A stretch of 64,000 nucleotides of DNA from Paenibacillus glucanolyticus NBRC 15330 (lineage in GTDB: Bacteria; Bacillota; Bacilli; Paenibacillales; Paenibacillaceae), in contig NZ_BIMC01000025.1 in the NCBI RefSeq assembly GCF_004000885.1, positions 17,751 through 81,750 of the forward strand. Direction: 5' to 3'. Each line of letters starts with the position of its first letter. The first letter of the stretch is position 1. Position numbers and translations under genes: made by a program. A model generated the notes under the pieces. That model saw only the letters and a list, made by a program, of their open reading frames with translations. It did no database searches and was not told the DNA's origin. Below, in pieces: positions 41,772 to 49,782 of the stretch.

Positions 41772-42728
41772 ATGACGACCCTAACCTACAGGTCTTATCG
41801 GCCTGGAGATGAAGAAGGCATCACAACCTTATGGAACGCCTGTGTGCCGGGAGATCCCATCACCCGTCTTCGCTTTCGGAACTTGGTGCTGCTGGACCCG
41901 AACTTTGATCCGCAGGGCCTGCGGGTTGCCGAGCTGGAACATCGGATTGTAGGCGTCCTGTATGCGGTGCGCCGGAGACTCCCGATGATCGGAACCGAGC
42001 TGGAGCCGGATCGCGGCTGGATCACCTTCTTTTATACCGATCCGTCGCTGCGAAGACAGGGCGTTGGGGCGCGGCTGCTTCAGGAAGGTGAGGATTTCCT
42101 TCGACGCCATGGACGCCGTACCGTTTTTTTCTCCTCTTACGCCCCGAATTATATGGTCCCGGGTATCGATGGCGAGCGGTATCCTGAGGGCCTTGGATGG
42201 CTGCAAGCCAGCGGTTTTACCCGGAATTACACGGCGGTTGCGATGGATCGCTCCCTAGTTGATTTCCATATGCCGTTTGAAGTTGCGGAGCTGAAGCAGC
42301 AGCGCGAGCAGGAGGGCTTTACCTTTCAGCTGGCTCAGGACAGCGATCTGGTGGAGCTGATTGATTTTGCAACGGACGTGTTTAACCCTGATTGGGGCAG
42401 GGGGATTCGTGAGGGATTGCTGCAGCAATTAAGAACAGATCAGATCCTGATTGCGCGCGAGCAGGGGAAGCTGGTTGGATTTTGCCAGCATGGCGGATAC
42501 GAGGGCGTTGCTGAACGATTCGGCCCGTTTGGAGTGGACCCGTCGATGCAAGGGAAGGGCTTGGGGAAAATCCTGCTGTATGACTGTCTCGCCCTTATGC
42601 GGGCTCAGGGGCTGCATGGTGCGTGGTTCCTCTGGACGGGCGAGCAAAGCCCCGCAGGACATTTGTACCGAAAAGCCGGGTTTCACGTGACGCGCCGATT
42701 CGATATTATGAGCAAGCCGCTTCAATAA
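41772..42728 (+). CDS. Tandem GNAT-domain acetyltransferase
   Basis: A 318-residue protein with two GNAT-like halves. The first (about 1-160) has the acetyl-CoA loop TDPSLRRQGVGARLLQEGEDFL. The second (about 170-318) has VDPSMQGKGLGKILLYDCLALM. Both loops keep the R/Q-x-x-G-x-G/A pattern. The start at ATG 41772 follows GAGGAGGGAAC. The next gene is a PIG-L-type deacetylase, so acetylation and deacetylation of a related amino-sugar metabolite is possible; that is inference. Confidence 0.8.
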   Translation: MTTLTYRSYRPGDEEGITTLWNACVPGDPITRLRFRNLVLLDPNFDPQGLRVAELEHRIVGVLYAVRRRLPMIGTELEPDRGWITFFYTDPSLRRQGVGARLLQEGEDFLRRHGRRTVFFSSYAPNYMVPGIDGERYPEGLGWLQASGFTRNYTAVAMDRSLVDFHMPFEVAELKQQREQEGFTFQLAQDSDLVELIDFATDVFNPDWGRGIREGLLQQLRTDQILIAREQGKLVGFCQHGGYEGVAERFGPFGVDPSMQGKGLGKILLYDCLALMRAQGLHGAWFLWTGEQSPAGHLYRKAGFHVTRRFDIMSKPLQ

Positions 42729-42767
42729 AATAGATTCTGCGACTTTTTCTGCAAAGGAGAGATCAAA

Positions 42768-43475
42768 TTGACGGAAGCAATGCAGCATCACATTTTGGCG
42801 ATTGGCGGACATGCGGGGGATATGGATCTTACGGCAGGAGCGGTCATAGCAAAATACACACAGGCCGGGCACCGAGCAACGTTTCTTCATTTAACGCCGG
42901 GGGAGAAGGGGCATCCTCGGATGGCGCCGGAGGATTACGCGAAGCAAAAGATTGACGAAGCTCATCAATTCGCCGAAATGGTTGGCGCGGATGTCCGATT
43001 TCTTGCTTATAAGGATGCGGAGCTTCCACTGGACGAGGAAGTGAAGTATCAGGTAGCCGATGTCATACGGGAAGTGAAGCCGGACATTATAATCACCCAC
43101 TGGAAGGAGAGCATCCATAAGGATCATGCCAATACACACTATATCGTGGAGGATGCGCGATTCTATGCGGGGCTGAAGACCATTGAGCGCGAGCTTCCAT
43201 CCCATTATGCCCAGCATTTATACTATGCGGACAATTGGGAGGATCCGTATGATTTTCATCCCGAGGTATTTATCGATATTCCGGAAGAAGCCTATGAAAC
43301 TTGGGTAAGAGCCATGAATGTATATGCTTATGCACGCGGGGAAACCTACGGCTTCCCGTTCATCGAATATTATAAGGCTCTCACGATTGTACGGGGAGCG
43401 CCGATGAACTTCAAGCGGGCGCAGGCTTTTGCGGTTCCGAGAGGCGCATTGACCAAACGATTACAGTTTTTCTAA
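42768..43475 (+). CDS. PIG-L/LmbE family deacetylase
   Basis: A 235-residue protein of the N-acetylglucosaminyl deacetylase family (PIG-L, MshB, BshB relatives). The first metal motif, usually HPDDE, reads HAGDMD (15-20): the His and Asp remain, but the Pro and Glu are changed. Later features are LTPGEKGHPRMAPEDYAKQKIDEAHQFAEMVG and ITHWKESIHKDHANTHYIVEDARFYA, which supplies the HxxDH-type His. It starts with TTG 42768 after AAAGGAGAG. The zinc-dependent deacetylase role is likely and the substrate unknown. Confidence 0.8.
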   Translation: MTEAMQHHILAIGGHAGDMDLTAGAVIAKYTQAGHRATFLHLTPGEKGHPRMAPEDYAKQKIDEAHQFAEMVGADVRFLAYKDAELPLDEEVKYQVADVIREVKPDIIITHWKESIHKDHANTHYIVEDARFYAGLKTIERELPSHYAQHLYYADNWEDPYDFHPEVFIDIPEEAYETWVRAMNVYAYARGETYGFPFIEYYKALTIVRGAPMNFKRAQAFAVPRGALTKRLQFF

Positions 43476-43555
43476 ATATATGGTTTCACATCCAGTCATC
43501 TGGAATAATACCTAATGAAATCGAAAAAAAATTGTGAGAAATCCCAAAACATACA

Positions 43556-43584
43556 CTGACATTATAAACATCTTTTGATATAAT
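43556..43584 (+). promoter_or_regulatory. Strong sigma-A promoter of a short leader or small RNA
   Basis: CTGACA (43556-43561), 17 bases, then a perfect TATAAT (43579-43584). Transcription should start near 43591, but a terminator follows at 43635-43675. Confidence 0.75.
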
Positions 43585-43590
43585 GAGTGA

Positions 43591-43675
43591 TGTTACGGGG
43601 GAACACGTACGGAATCATATAGAGAATATACATGAGAGAGGAAGACTTCCATATTGGGGGCTTCCTCTCTTTTCA
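43591..43675 (+). ncRNA. Predicted short transcript of about 85 nt (small RNA or attenuated leader)
   Basis: It is bounded by the promoter at 43556-43584 and an intrinsic terminator, GAGAGGAAG...CTTCCTCTC then TTTTC (43635-43675). No convincing ORF lies inside it. I do not recognise a known riboswitch class. The esterase gene starts 186 bases further on, so the transcript may be a regulated leader. A second possible promoter (TTGCAT, 16 bases, TATGAT at about 43711-43738) lies between the terminator and that gene. Confidence 0.5.
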
Positions 43676-43860
43676 TGCGCATAGAAACCGGGCGGGATGC
43701 AAAAGAACCGATGTTGCATTTTTTGAATTCCATGGTATGATGTATTTAAAGAATCTCAAATTAAAGATATATAAGCAGGATATCAGGGCAGACTTTGATG
43801 GAATTGCAGACTGTTTTCTGATTTGATTTTTTAAATGAACGAAGAGGAGACGGAATCCAT

Positions 43861-44475
43861 ATGGAACATACACATATTTATCGCCAGGGAACATCTTCCG
43901 AGGCACCGACCTTGCTACTGTTGCACGGTACCGGAGGCAATGAGGAGGATTTGCTGCCGCTGGCCGAGATGATCTCGCCAGCTTCGAATGTGCTCGGCGT
44001 CCGCGGGAACGTGCTGGAGAACGGCATGCCCAGGTTTTTCCGACGCCTGGCCGAAGGCGTGTTTGATGTAGAGGATCTGGTGAAGCGTACGCAGGATCTG
44101 AATGAGTTTTTAAACTGGGCAGCAGCCGAGTACGGTTTTGACCGCAGCCGCATCGTAGCGGTTGGTTATTCGAACGGGGCCAATATCGCCGCGAGCCTGC
44201 TGTTTCACGAAGGAGATGCGCTGCAAGGGGCTGTACTCCACCATCCGATGGTTCCGCTGCGGGATAAGGCCCTGCCTGATCTGACTGGCGTTCCAGTCTT
44301 CATCGCGGCTGGCCGGCGCGATCCGATGTGCACTCCGCAGGAGAGCGAGGATCTGAATGCACTCCTGAGCGAGGCAGGCGCGGATGTCAAGCTGCACTGG
44401 GAGAATGGAGGGCATCAGCTCAGCCGTGCAGAGGTTGGCATGGCAGCTTCCTGGTTTAAGGAGAAGTTCCAGTAA
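43861..44475 (+). CDS. Alpha/beta hydrolase, carboxylesterase/phospholipase family (MhqD-like)
   Basis: A 204-residue serine hydrolase of the YvaK/MhqD carboxylesterase type. It has the oxyanion segment LLLLHGTGGNEEDLLPLAEM, a nucleophile elbow GYSNG (Ser104), acid Asp154 in AAGRRDPMC and catalytic His185 in NGGHQLS. In B. subtilis MhqD is induced by quinones. The ATG is preceded by AGAGGAGA. It is followed by a strong terminator. Confidence 0.88.
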   Translation: MEHTHIYRQGTSSEAPTLLLLHGTGGNEEDLLPLAEMISPASNVLGVRGNVLENGMPRFFRRLAEGVFDVEDLVKRTQDLNEFLNWAAAEYGFDRSRIVAVGYSNGANIAASLLFHEGDALQGAVLHHPMVPLRDKALPDLTGVPVFIAAGRRDPMCTPQESEDLNALLSEAGADVKLHWENGGHQLSRAEVGMAASWFKEKFQ

Positions 44476-44552
44476 TCCCATCGATGCCATGATGTGCAAG
44501 TGCTAAACATTTCTTACCTATAGAAAGTAAAAATGAAAGTGAATATGATCAA

Positions 44553-44587
44553 AATACCGTCAACGACTTGACGGTATTTTTTTTATA
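44553..44587 (+). terminator. Terminator after the esterase gene
   Basis: AATACCGTCAA-CGAC-TTGACGGTATT followed by TTTTTTT. It ends only about 35 bases before the first ABC permease gene, and no convincing promoter fits between the two. Confidence 0.9.
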
Positions 44588-44621
44588 CTTAAGCCATCCA
44601 AGATAAACGAGGTGGTCAGAC

Positions 44622-45569
44622 ATGTCACAGACGATGGAGACAGTGAAGAAGCCTGGTCCGCAGATAACCGGCAGGCCCAAGCCCCGGGGCTCCTTGCGGC
44701 GGGGGGAGAATGTATGGGGGATTTTATTTGTAAGCCCGATGCTGTTTGGCGTTATCATTTTGGTGCTGTTTCCGATATTGGCTACGCTCGTGCTGGGATT
44801 CGCCGATTGGAACTTTGTGCAGGGTTGGGACGGAATCCAGTGGGTCGGGTTTCAGAATTTCCGACATTTGCTGGAGGACGACATCTTTCTCAAGTCCGTG
44901 CGGAACAACCTGATTTTTCTTCTGACGGTTCCGATCTACATGATGATATCGATGCTGCTGGCTATATTGATCGACCGGTTTGTCTATATGAAGGGATACT
45001 TTAAAGTAGCCTACTTCATGCCCTACATATCCAACATCGTTGCGGTTGCTGTCGTATGGCAGGTACTGTTCCAGCCGTCCTACGGGCCTATTAACGAAAT
45101 CCTCCGGACAATCGGGATTTCCAATCCGCCCAAATGGATCGCAGATCCGAATTTTGCCCTGATCTCCATTATGCTGATATCGATTTGGATATCCATCGGC
45201 TTCAATCTGATCATCTATATTGCCGGCCTGCAGTCTATACCGAAGGATCTGTACGAAGCAGCGGATATCGATGGAGCGAACGGCTGGACCAAGTTCAGGC
45301 GCATTACGCTTCCCTTGCTGTCACCGACATCTTTTTTTCTGCTGGTCACGGGGGTTATCTCTACATTCAAGGTGTTCGACATCATCGCCGTCATGACACA
45401 AGGCGGACCGATCGGCTCTACGACTATGATGGTCTGGTATTTGTACGATACGGCGTTTGTTAACCTGAAGGTAGGTTATGCATCATCCATTGCCGCGGTT
45501 CTGTTCGGGTTCGTCATGCTGATTACACTGGGGCAGTGGGCAGCTCAGAAGAAGTGGGTCAACTACTAG
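44622..45569 (+). CDS. Sugar ABC transporter permease (MalF-type)
   Basis: A 315-residue six-helix permease of the family 1 carbohydrate transporters. A basic N-terminal tail rich in Pro, Gly and Arg precedes the first helix near 30-55. The EAA loop reads DLYEAADIDGANGWTKFRRITLPLL. A GAGGTGG site precedes ATG 44622. First gene of the polysaccharide-utilisation locus; the second permease gene starts 15 bases after its stop. Confidence 0.9.
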   Translation: MSQTMETVKKPGPQITGRPKPRGSLRRGENVWGILFVSPMLFGVIILVLFPILATLVLGFADWNFVQGWDGIQWVGFQNFRHLLEDDIFLKSVRNNLIFLLTVPIYMMISMLLAILIDRFVYMKGYFKVAYFMPYISNIVAVAVVWQVLFQPSYGPINEILRTIGISNPPKWIADPNFALISIMLISIWISIGFNLIIYIAGLQSIPKDLYEAADIDGANGWTKFRRITLPLLSPTSFFLLVTGVISTFKVFDIIAVMTQGGPIGSTTMMVWYLYDTAFVNLKVGYASSIAAVLFGFVMLITLGQWAAQKKWVNY

Positions 45570-45583
45570 GAGGAGGGCGTTAT

Positions 45584-46423
45584 ATGCAGACACAAGCTGG
45601 CGTTGACTGGCGCAAGCTCTTCGTAACCATCGTGATGTTCGTTGTGAGTATGCTGTTCCTCCTTCCGTTCATATGGATGCTGGTCACATCCTTTAAGGTG
45701 GAAAGAGATGTGTTCGTGTATCCGATTCAGTGGATTCCGCGGGAATGGAACGCGATCCAGAATTACAGGGAGGTATGGTTTGGCGATTATCCCTTCTATC
45801 TCTACTATTGGAACTCGATCAAGGTTAGCATGCTCACAACCCTCATCTCGGCAATGGTATCCGCGCTGGCAGCCTATGGGTTCTCCAAAATCCAGTTTGC
45901 TGCCGGGAATTGGCTGTTCATCATTGTGCTTGTGACCTACATGATCCCGGGTCAGGCCATTCTGATCCCGCAGTTTATCCTGTACCGCAACATCGGGCTG
46001 TTTGATAATCATCTCGGCCTCATTATGCTTGGGAGTTTCAGCGTGCTGGGGACGTTTATGCTGCGGCAATTCTTCATGGGGGTGCACCAGGAATTCATCG
46101 AATCCGCCAAAATCGACGGTGCGAGCCATCCGCGGATATTCTGGTCCATTGCGCTGCCGCTGGTAAAGCCCGCTGTGGCTACCTATGCGATTCTGCGCTT
46201 CATCTGGACATGGAATGACTATCAGAATCCGCTCATCTTTCTTCGAACGGATCGGCTGTTTACGATTCCGCTGGCGATGCAGAAATTTACGTCTTTAAGC
46301 GGTGAGTTTTATTCGCTGATTATGGCGGCGGCCGTGTCGGCCATATTCCCGCTGCTGATTGTTTTTATCATAGGTCAGAAGAGTGTCATCGAAGGAATTG
46401 CACTGGGCGGGGTCAAGGGATAG
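45584..46423 (+). CDS. Sugar ABC transporter permease (MalG-type)
   Basis: A 279-residue permease with six membrane segments. The EAA loop reads EFIESAKIDGASHPRIFWSIALPLVKPA, and the ending VIEGIALGGVKG is typical of this group. ATG 45584 follows AGGAGGAGGGC right after the previous stop. No ATPase gene is present in the locus, as is usual when a shared MsmX-like ATPase is used. Confidence 0.9.
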   Translation: MQTQAGVDWRKLFVTIVMFVVSMLFLLPFIWMLVTSFKVERDVFVYPIQWIPREWNAIQNYREVWFGDYPFYLYYWNSIKVSMLTTLISAMVSALAAYGFSKIQFAAGNWLFIIVLVTYMIPGQAILIPQFILYRNIGLFDNHLGLIMLGSFSVLGTFMLRQFFMGVHQEFIESAKIDGASHPRIFWSIALPLVKPAVATYAILRFIWTWNDYQNPLIFLRTDRLFTIPLAMQKFTSLSGEFYSLIMAAAVSAIFPLLIVFIIGQKSVIEGIALGGVKG

Positions 46424-46489
46424 TCACAAGGACATCCCGGAGAATCGCGCTTCTATTAGAATGATATGATTGGGGAGGGCTCGATAACG

Positions 46490-47869
46490 ATGATGAACAA
46501 GAAATGGTGGGCAGGGATACTTGCAGGGACGATGGCATTCAGTCTGCTGTCCGGCTGCGGCGGAGGCACGAAGGAACCTAGCGGTACGGCAGGAGAAGGC
46601 GCCGCCGAGGGTGGAGGGACGGTCAATCTGAGGCTGTATACGCACGGTACGGAGGAAGCCTACAATTGGAGCAAAACGATTCAAGCTTACGAGGATGCAA
46701 CACCCGGTGTGACCATTGAGCTGGTTCAGCTAAGCGAGAAGGGAGACAGCCAGGAAGCGATGAAGAAGATGGACCTTGAAGCCGCGTCCTCGGCGCAAAT
46801 GGATATTCTCATGTTCAGCGATCCGGCAGGGTATGCCCAGCGGGTTGCGCTTGGCATGGCCGAACCGCTGGACGAATACATCGCCAAGGACGGCTACACC
46901 GTGGAGACTGACTATAAAGTGGATACCCATCTGGATGGAAAAGTGTATGCGCTTCCCGGAAAATTCAACCCCTGGTATGTGCTGCTGAATAAGGACCACC
47001 TGGAGGAGGCGGGACTTCCCGTTCCGACGGATTGGACCTGGGACGATTATGCGGACTATGCGAAGCAGCTGGCTCAGGGCGAAGGGGCAAGCAAGCGCTA
47101 TGGCACATATTTTCACGGCCCGCAAGGGGGTGGCTGGATGGAATTCCTGAAGCTGAAGATGGCTAACCAGCCGCAAGATGCCGACTTCCTGAAGGCGGAT
47201 GGGTCTTCCAATCTGGATAACCCTACATTTCGGGAGACGCTGGAGCTGAGAGTGAAGATGGAGAAGGAGGATCAGTCTTCTGTTCCCTATACCGACATTA
47301 TCTCTCAGAAGCTGAATTACCGGACACAGTTCTTTAACCAGTCGGCAAGCATGATCACGATTGGAAGCTGGATGAATACCGAGATCGGCGGAACCGACAA
47401 GGTGCCGCTGGATTTCCAAGTGGCTGTCGCCCCGTATCCCAAAAACAAGGAGAGTGACCCGATCGGACTGACATCAGTCTCTACGGACTATGTGGCCGTC
47501 GCTGCCAAATCGAAGCACAAGGAAGAGGCTTACAAGTTTGTCCGCTGGTACACAACGGAAGGTCAGATCATACAGGGCAAGAACATTCCTGCCTGGCAGC
47601 AGGTGAAGAGCGAGCAGGTGGAGGGAATCATCGACACCATCCTGGCAGGCACCAAAAGTCCGGAAAAGGTAGATAAAAAATCGCTTGTCGACACACTTGT
47701 TATCTCGAAAGCCTCGGCCATCGTTCCGCCTTCCTCCTATCAGGCCGAAGTGTACGAGGCGGTGAATGAGGAGTATGAGAAGCTGATCCTCGGCAATCAG
47801 GATATAGATCAGACCCTTAAGAGCACCCAGGAGCGTGTGAACAAAATTATCGATTCCAACAAAAAATGA
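46490..47869 (+). CDS. Sugar ABC transporter substrate-binding lipoprotein
   Basis: A 459-residue family 1 binding protein. The lipoprotein signal peptide ends in the lipobox LLSGC (Cys about 23), followed by a Gly/Glu-rich linker. The fold includes VNLRLYTHGTEEAYNWSKTIQAYEDATPGVTIELVQ and QMDILMFSDPAGYAQRVALGMAEPLDEYI. Two ATG codons at 46490 and 46493 are possible after GGGGAGGGC. The partners are the two permeases upstream. The ligand is probably an oligosaccharide containing uronic acid, judged from the downstream enzymes. Confidence 0.88.
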   Translation: MMNKKWWAGILAGTMAFSLLSGCGGGTKEPSGTAGEGAAEGGGTVNLRLYTHGTEEAYNWSKTIQAYEDATPGVTIELVQLSEKGDSQEAMKKMDLEAASSAQMDILMFSDPAGYAQRVALGMAEPLDEYIAKDGYTVETDYKVDTHLDGKVYALPGKFNPWYVLLNKDHLEEAGLPVPTDWTWDDYADYAKQLAQGEGASKRYGTYFHGPQGGGWMEFLKLKMANQPQDADFLKADGSSNLDNPTFRETLELRVKMEKEDQSSVPYTDIISQKLNYRTQFFNQSASMITIGSWMNTEIGGTDKVPLDFQVAVAPYPKNKESDPIGLTSVSTDYVAVAAKSKHKEEAYKFVRWYTTEGQIIQGKNIPAWQQVKSEQVEGIIDTILAGTKSPEKVDKKSLVDTLVISKASAIVPPSSYQAEVYEAVNEEYEKLILGNQDIDQTLKSTQERVNKIIDSNKK

Positions 47870-47892
47870 TCTGGTATAATAAACGAAAAAAA

Positions 47893-47916
47893 GGGGCGAG
47901 CCTTCGTCCCTTTTTT
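47893..47916 (+). terminator. Terminator between binding-protein and sensor kinase genes
   Basis: GGGGCGA and TTCGTCCC form a short stem followed by TTTTTT. It separates the highly expressed transporter genes from the regulators. Confidence 0.7.
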
Positions 47917-47970
47917 GCCATCGTATCTCGAAGCGTATAGGTAAGGACACTCCGGGCTGAGGTGAAGGAT

Positions 47971-49782
47971 ATGCTTGAACGGCTCAAAAGATATGTGCCC
48001 AGCTCCATTCGTCATAAGCTGATTCTGGCGTCCGTCATGTGCATTATCGTTCCGGCAATTGTCAGCTTGATTCTGTACAATTCCTTAACGAAGGAAGCTC
48101 TGCGGCAGCAGGCAGTATCCAATGCCAATGATGCGCTGCAGCTGGTTCGCGGGTCCGTCACGAACCTGCTCCTGAGCAAGCTCAATATCGCCAACTACAT
48201 CCAGGTGAATTCCACCTTGAATTCCTATTTCAAGCAGGTGGCTTCCGGCAATGAGGATGAAGACCCGTACCGCCGATTCGTTGAATCGCATCGCGTGCTG
48301 GAGCTTCTGGACAGCTTGACGGTGGTGGGCGAGCACAGCTATGTTACCGTGCTGCTGACAAACGGAGCTTATTATATGAATTATTCCGTAAGCGATTACA
48401 ATCCGCTGGATTACAGGCGGCAGTCCTGGTTCAGGCAGGTCGAGCAGCTGCGGGGACTGGAGTCGCTGTGGACAGGGCCGGAGCCCACGGTGTTCCGTTC
48501 CGATCGGATCGATCATCCGAATCAGCTGTCCGTGGTGCGCACCCTTCGGCTTCTGGATTCGGAGGTTTACGGTTATGTTATCGTGACATTCACCGAGGAT
48601 CAAATCAGCAGGATCTTTAACTCTCTGTCCGAAGGCAGCGATGTGCTGATGATTGATGGACAGGGGAACGTAGTGTCAAGCACGCATCCGGACAGCATCG
48701 GCACCCCATTTGCCTACCTGAGCGAGACCGGAACGGCTGAGCCATACTCCATCGTTACGATGGACGGAGAGAAATATTTGATGGTGCAGCAGGACATTCC
48801 ATCTGCCGGATGGCAGCTTGTAATGATGCAGCCGTACAAATCGGCAATCGTGAACATCAATGCCATTTTCAGCAGGGTGTTTCTGTTTCAGATGGGCTCT
48901 TTCCTGGTCTTCTTGCTGCTGCTGATTGCACTGGTCCGGACCTTCACGAAGCCGCTTGTTCGGCTCGGCAAGGTGGTGACGAGTGTGCAGCGCGGCAATT
49001 TGGAGGTGCGGTCGAACATCGAAGGCAATGATGAGATCGGCCGTTTGGGGCATCTATTCGATGACATGCTGGACCGGTTCAAGCTGATGATTGCCGAAAT
49101 ATCGGATAACCAGACCCGCAAAAGAAAGGCGGAGCTGAGGATGCTCCAGGCCCAGATTCACCCCCATTTCCTGTTCAACGTCCTCAACTCCATCCGGATG
49201 AAGGTTATGAAGCGGGGAGACCCGGACAGCGCCAAGATGATCGGCTCCTTATCGATGCTGCTGCGCATGACAATCAGCCGGGAAGAGGATGAGATTTATC
49301 TTCACGAGGAGATCGATCTGATCTCGCATTACGTAGCCCTGATGAATCTCAGGCAGAAGGAGGACGTCCTGCTGGAATTGGATATTGCCGCAGAAGCGTT
49401 CCTGTTTAAGGTGCCGCGCTTCTTCCTGCAGCCGATTGTGGAGAATGCGCTGATCCATGGTTTTAATCAGCATGCGGGAACGATTGCCATAACAGCGGTT
49501 ATGGAGGGCAGGCATATTATATTGAAGGTGAAGGATAACGGGATCGGCATGGAGGCCGCGACAAGGGAGTCCATCATCCGGAAAATAAGACAAGGAGCAG
49601 CAAACGCCTCGATACAAGATAAAGCAGGCAGCGGGAGTTTCTCCCGGATAGGTCTGCAAAATGTGATGGAGCGGATGAGAATGGTGTTTGGCGAGGCTTT
49701 TCAGTGCCATGTCTACAGCGAGCCGGGTCAGGGAACGGTGATCGAAATGCATATACCGGAAAGAGGGAATGCCGATGTATAA
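47971..49782 (+). CDS. YesM-like sensor histidine kinase
   Basis: A 603-residue membrane kinase of the LytS/YesM group. A helix near 17-37, an extracellular sensor region (about 40-290), a second helix near 295-320 and HAMP (KPLVRLGKVVTSVQRGNLEVRSNIEGNDEIGRLGHLFDDML) come first. The His_kinase box QAQIHPHFLFNVLNSIRMKV gives phospho-acceptor His397. The ATPase domain has IVENALIHGF and KDNGIGM. ATG 47971 is preferred to GTG 47962 on ribosome binding site spacing. It overlaps the response regulator gene. It probably senses the imported sugar or its binding protein. Confidence 0.9.
   Translation: MLERLKRYVPSSIRHKLILASVMCIIVPAIVSLILYNSLTKEALRQQAVSNANDALQLVRGSVTNLLLSKLNIANYIQVNSTLNSYFKQVASGNEDEDPYRRFVESHRVLELLDSLTVVGEHSYVTVLLTNGAYYMNYSVSDYNPLDYRRQSWFRQVEQLRGLESLWTGPEPTVFRSDRIDHPNQLSVVRTLRLLDSEVYGYVIVTFTEDQISRIFNSLSEGSDVLMIDGQGNVVSSTHPDSIGTPFAYLSETGTAEPYSIVTMDGEKYLMVQQDIPSAGWQLVMMQPYKSAIVNINAIFSRVFLFQMGSFLVFLLLLIALVRTFTKPLVRLGKVVTSVQRGNLEVRSNIEGNDEIGRLGHLFDDMLDRFKLMIAEISDNQTRKRKAELRMLQAQIHPHFLFNVLNSIRMKVMKRGDPDSAKMIGSLSMLLRMTISREEDEIYLHEEIDLISHYVALMNLRQKEDVLLELDIAAEAFLFKVPRFFLQPIVENALIHGFNQHAGTIAITAVMEGRHIILKVKDNGIGMEAATRESIIRKIRQGAANASIQDKAGSGSFSRIGLQNVMERMRMVFGEAFQCHVYSEPGQGTVIEMHIPERGNADV

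Noticed and set aside
43632..43826. 64-codon plus-strand frame before the esterase gene
   Set aside because: Its start codon lies inside the intrinsic terminator stem and there is no ribosome binding site.
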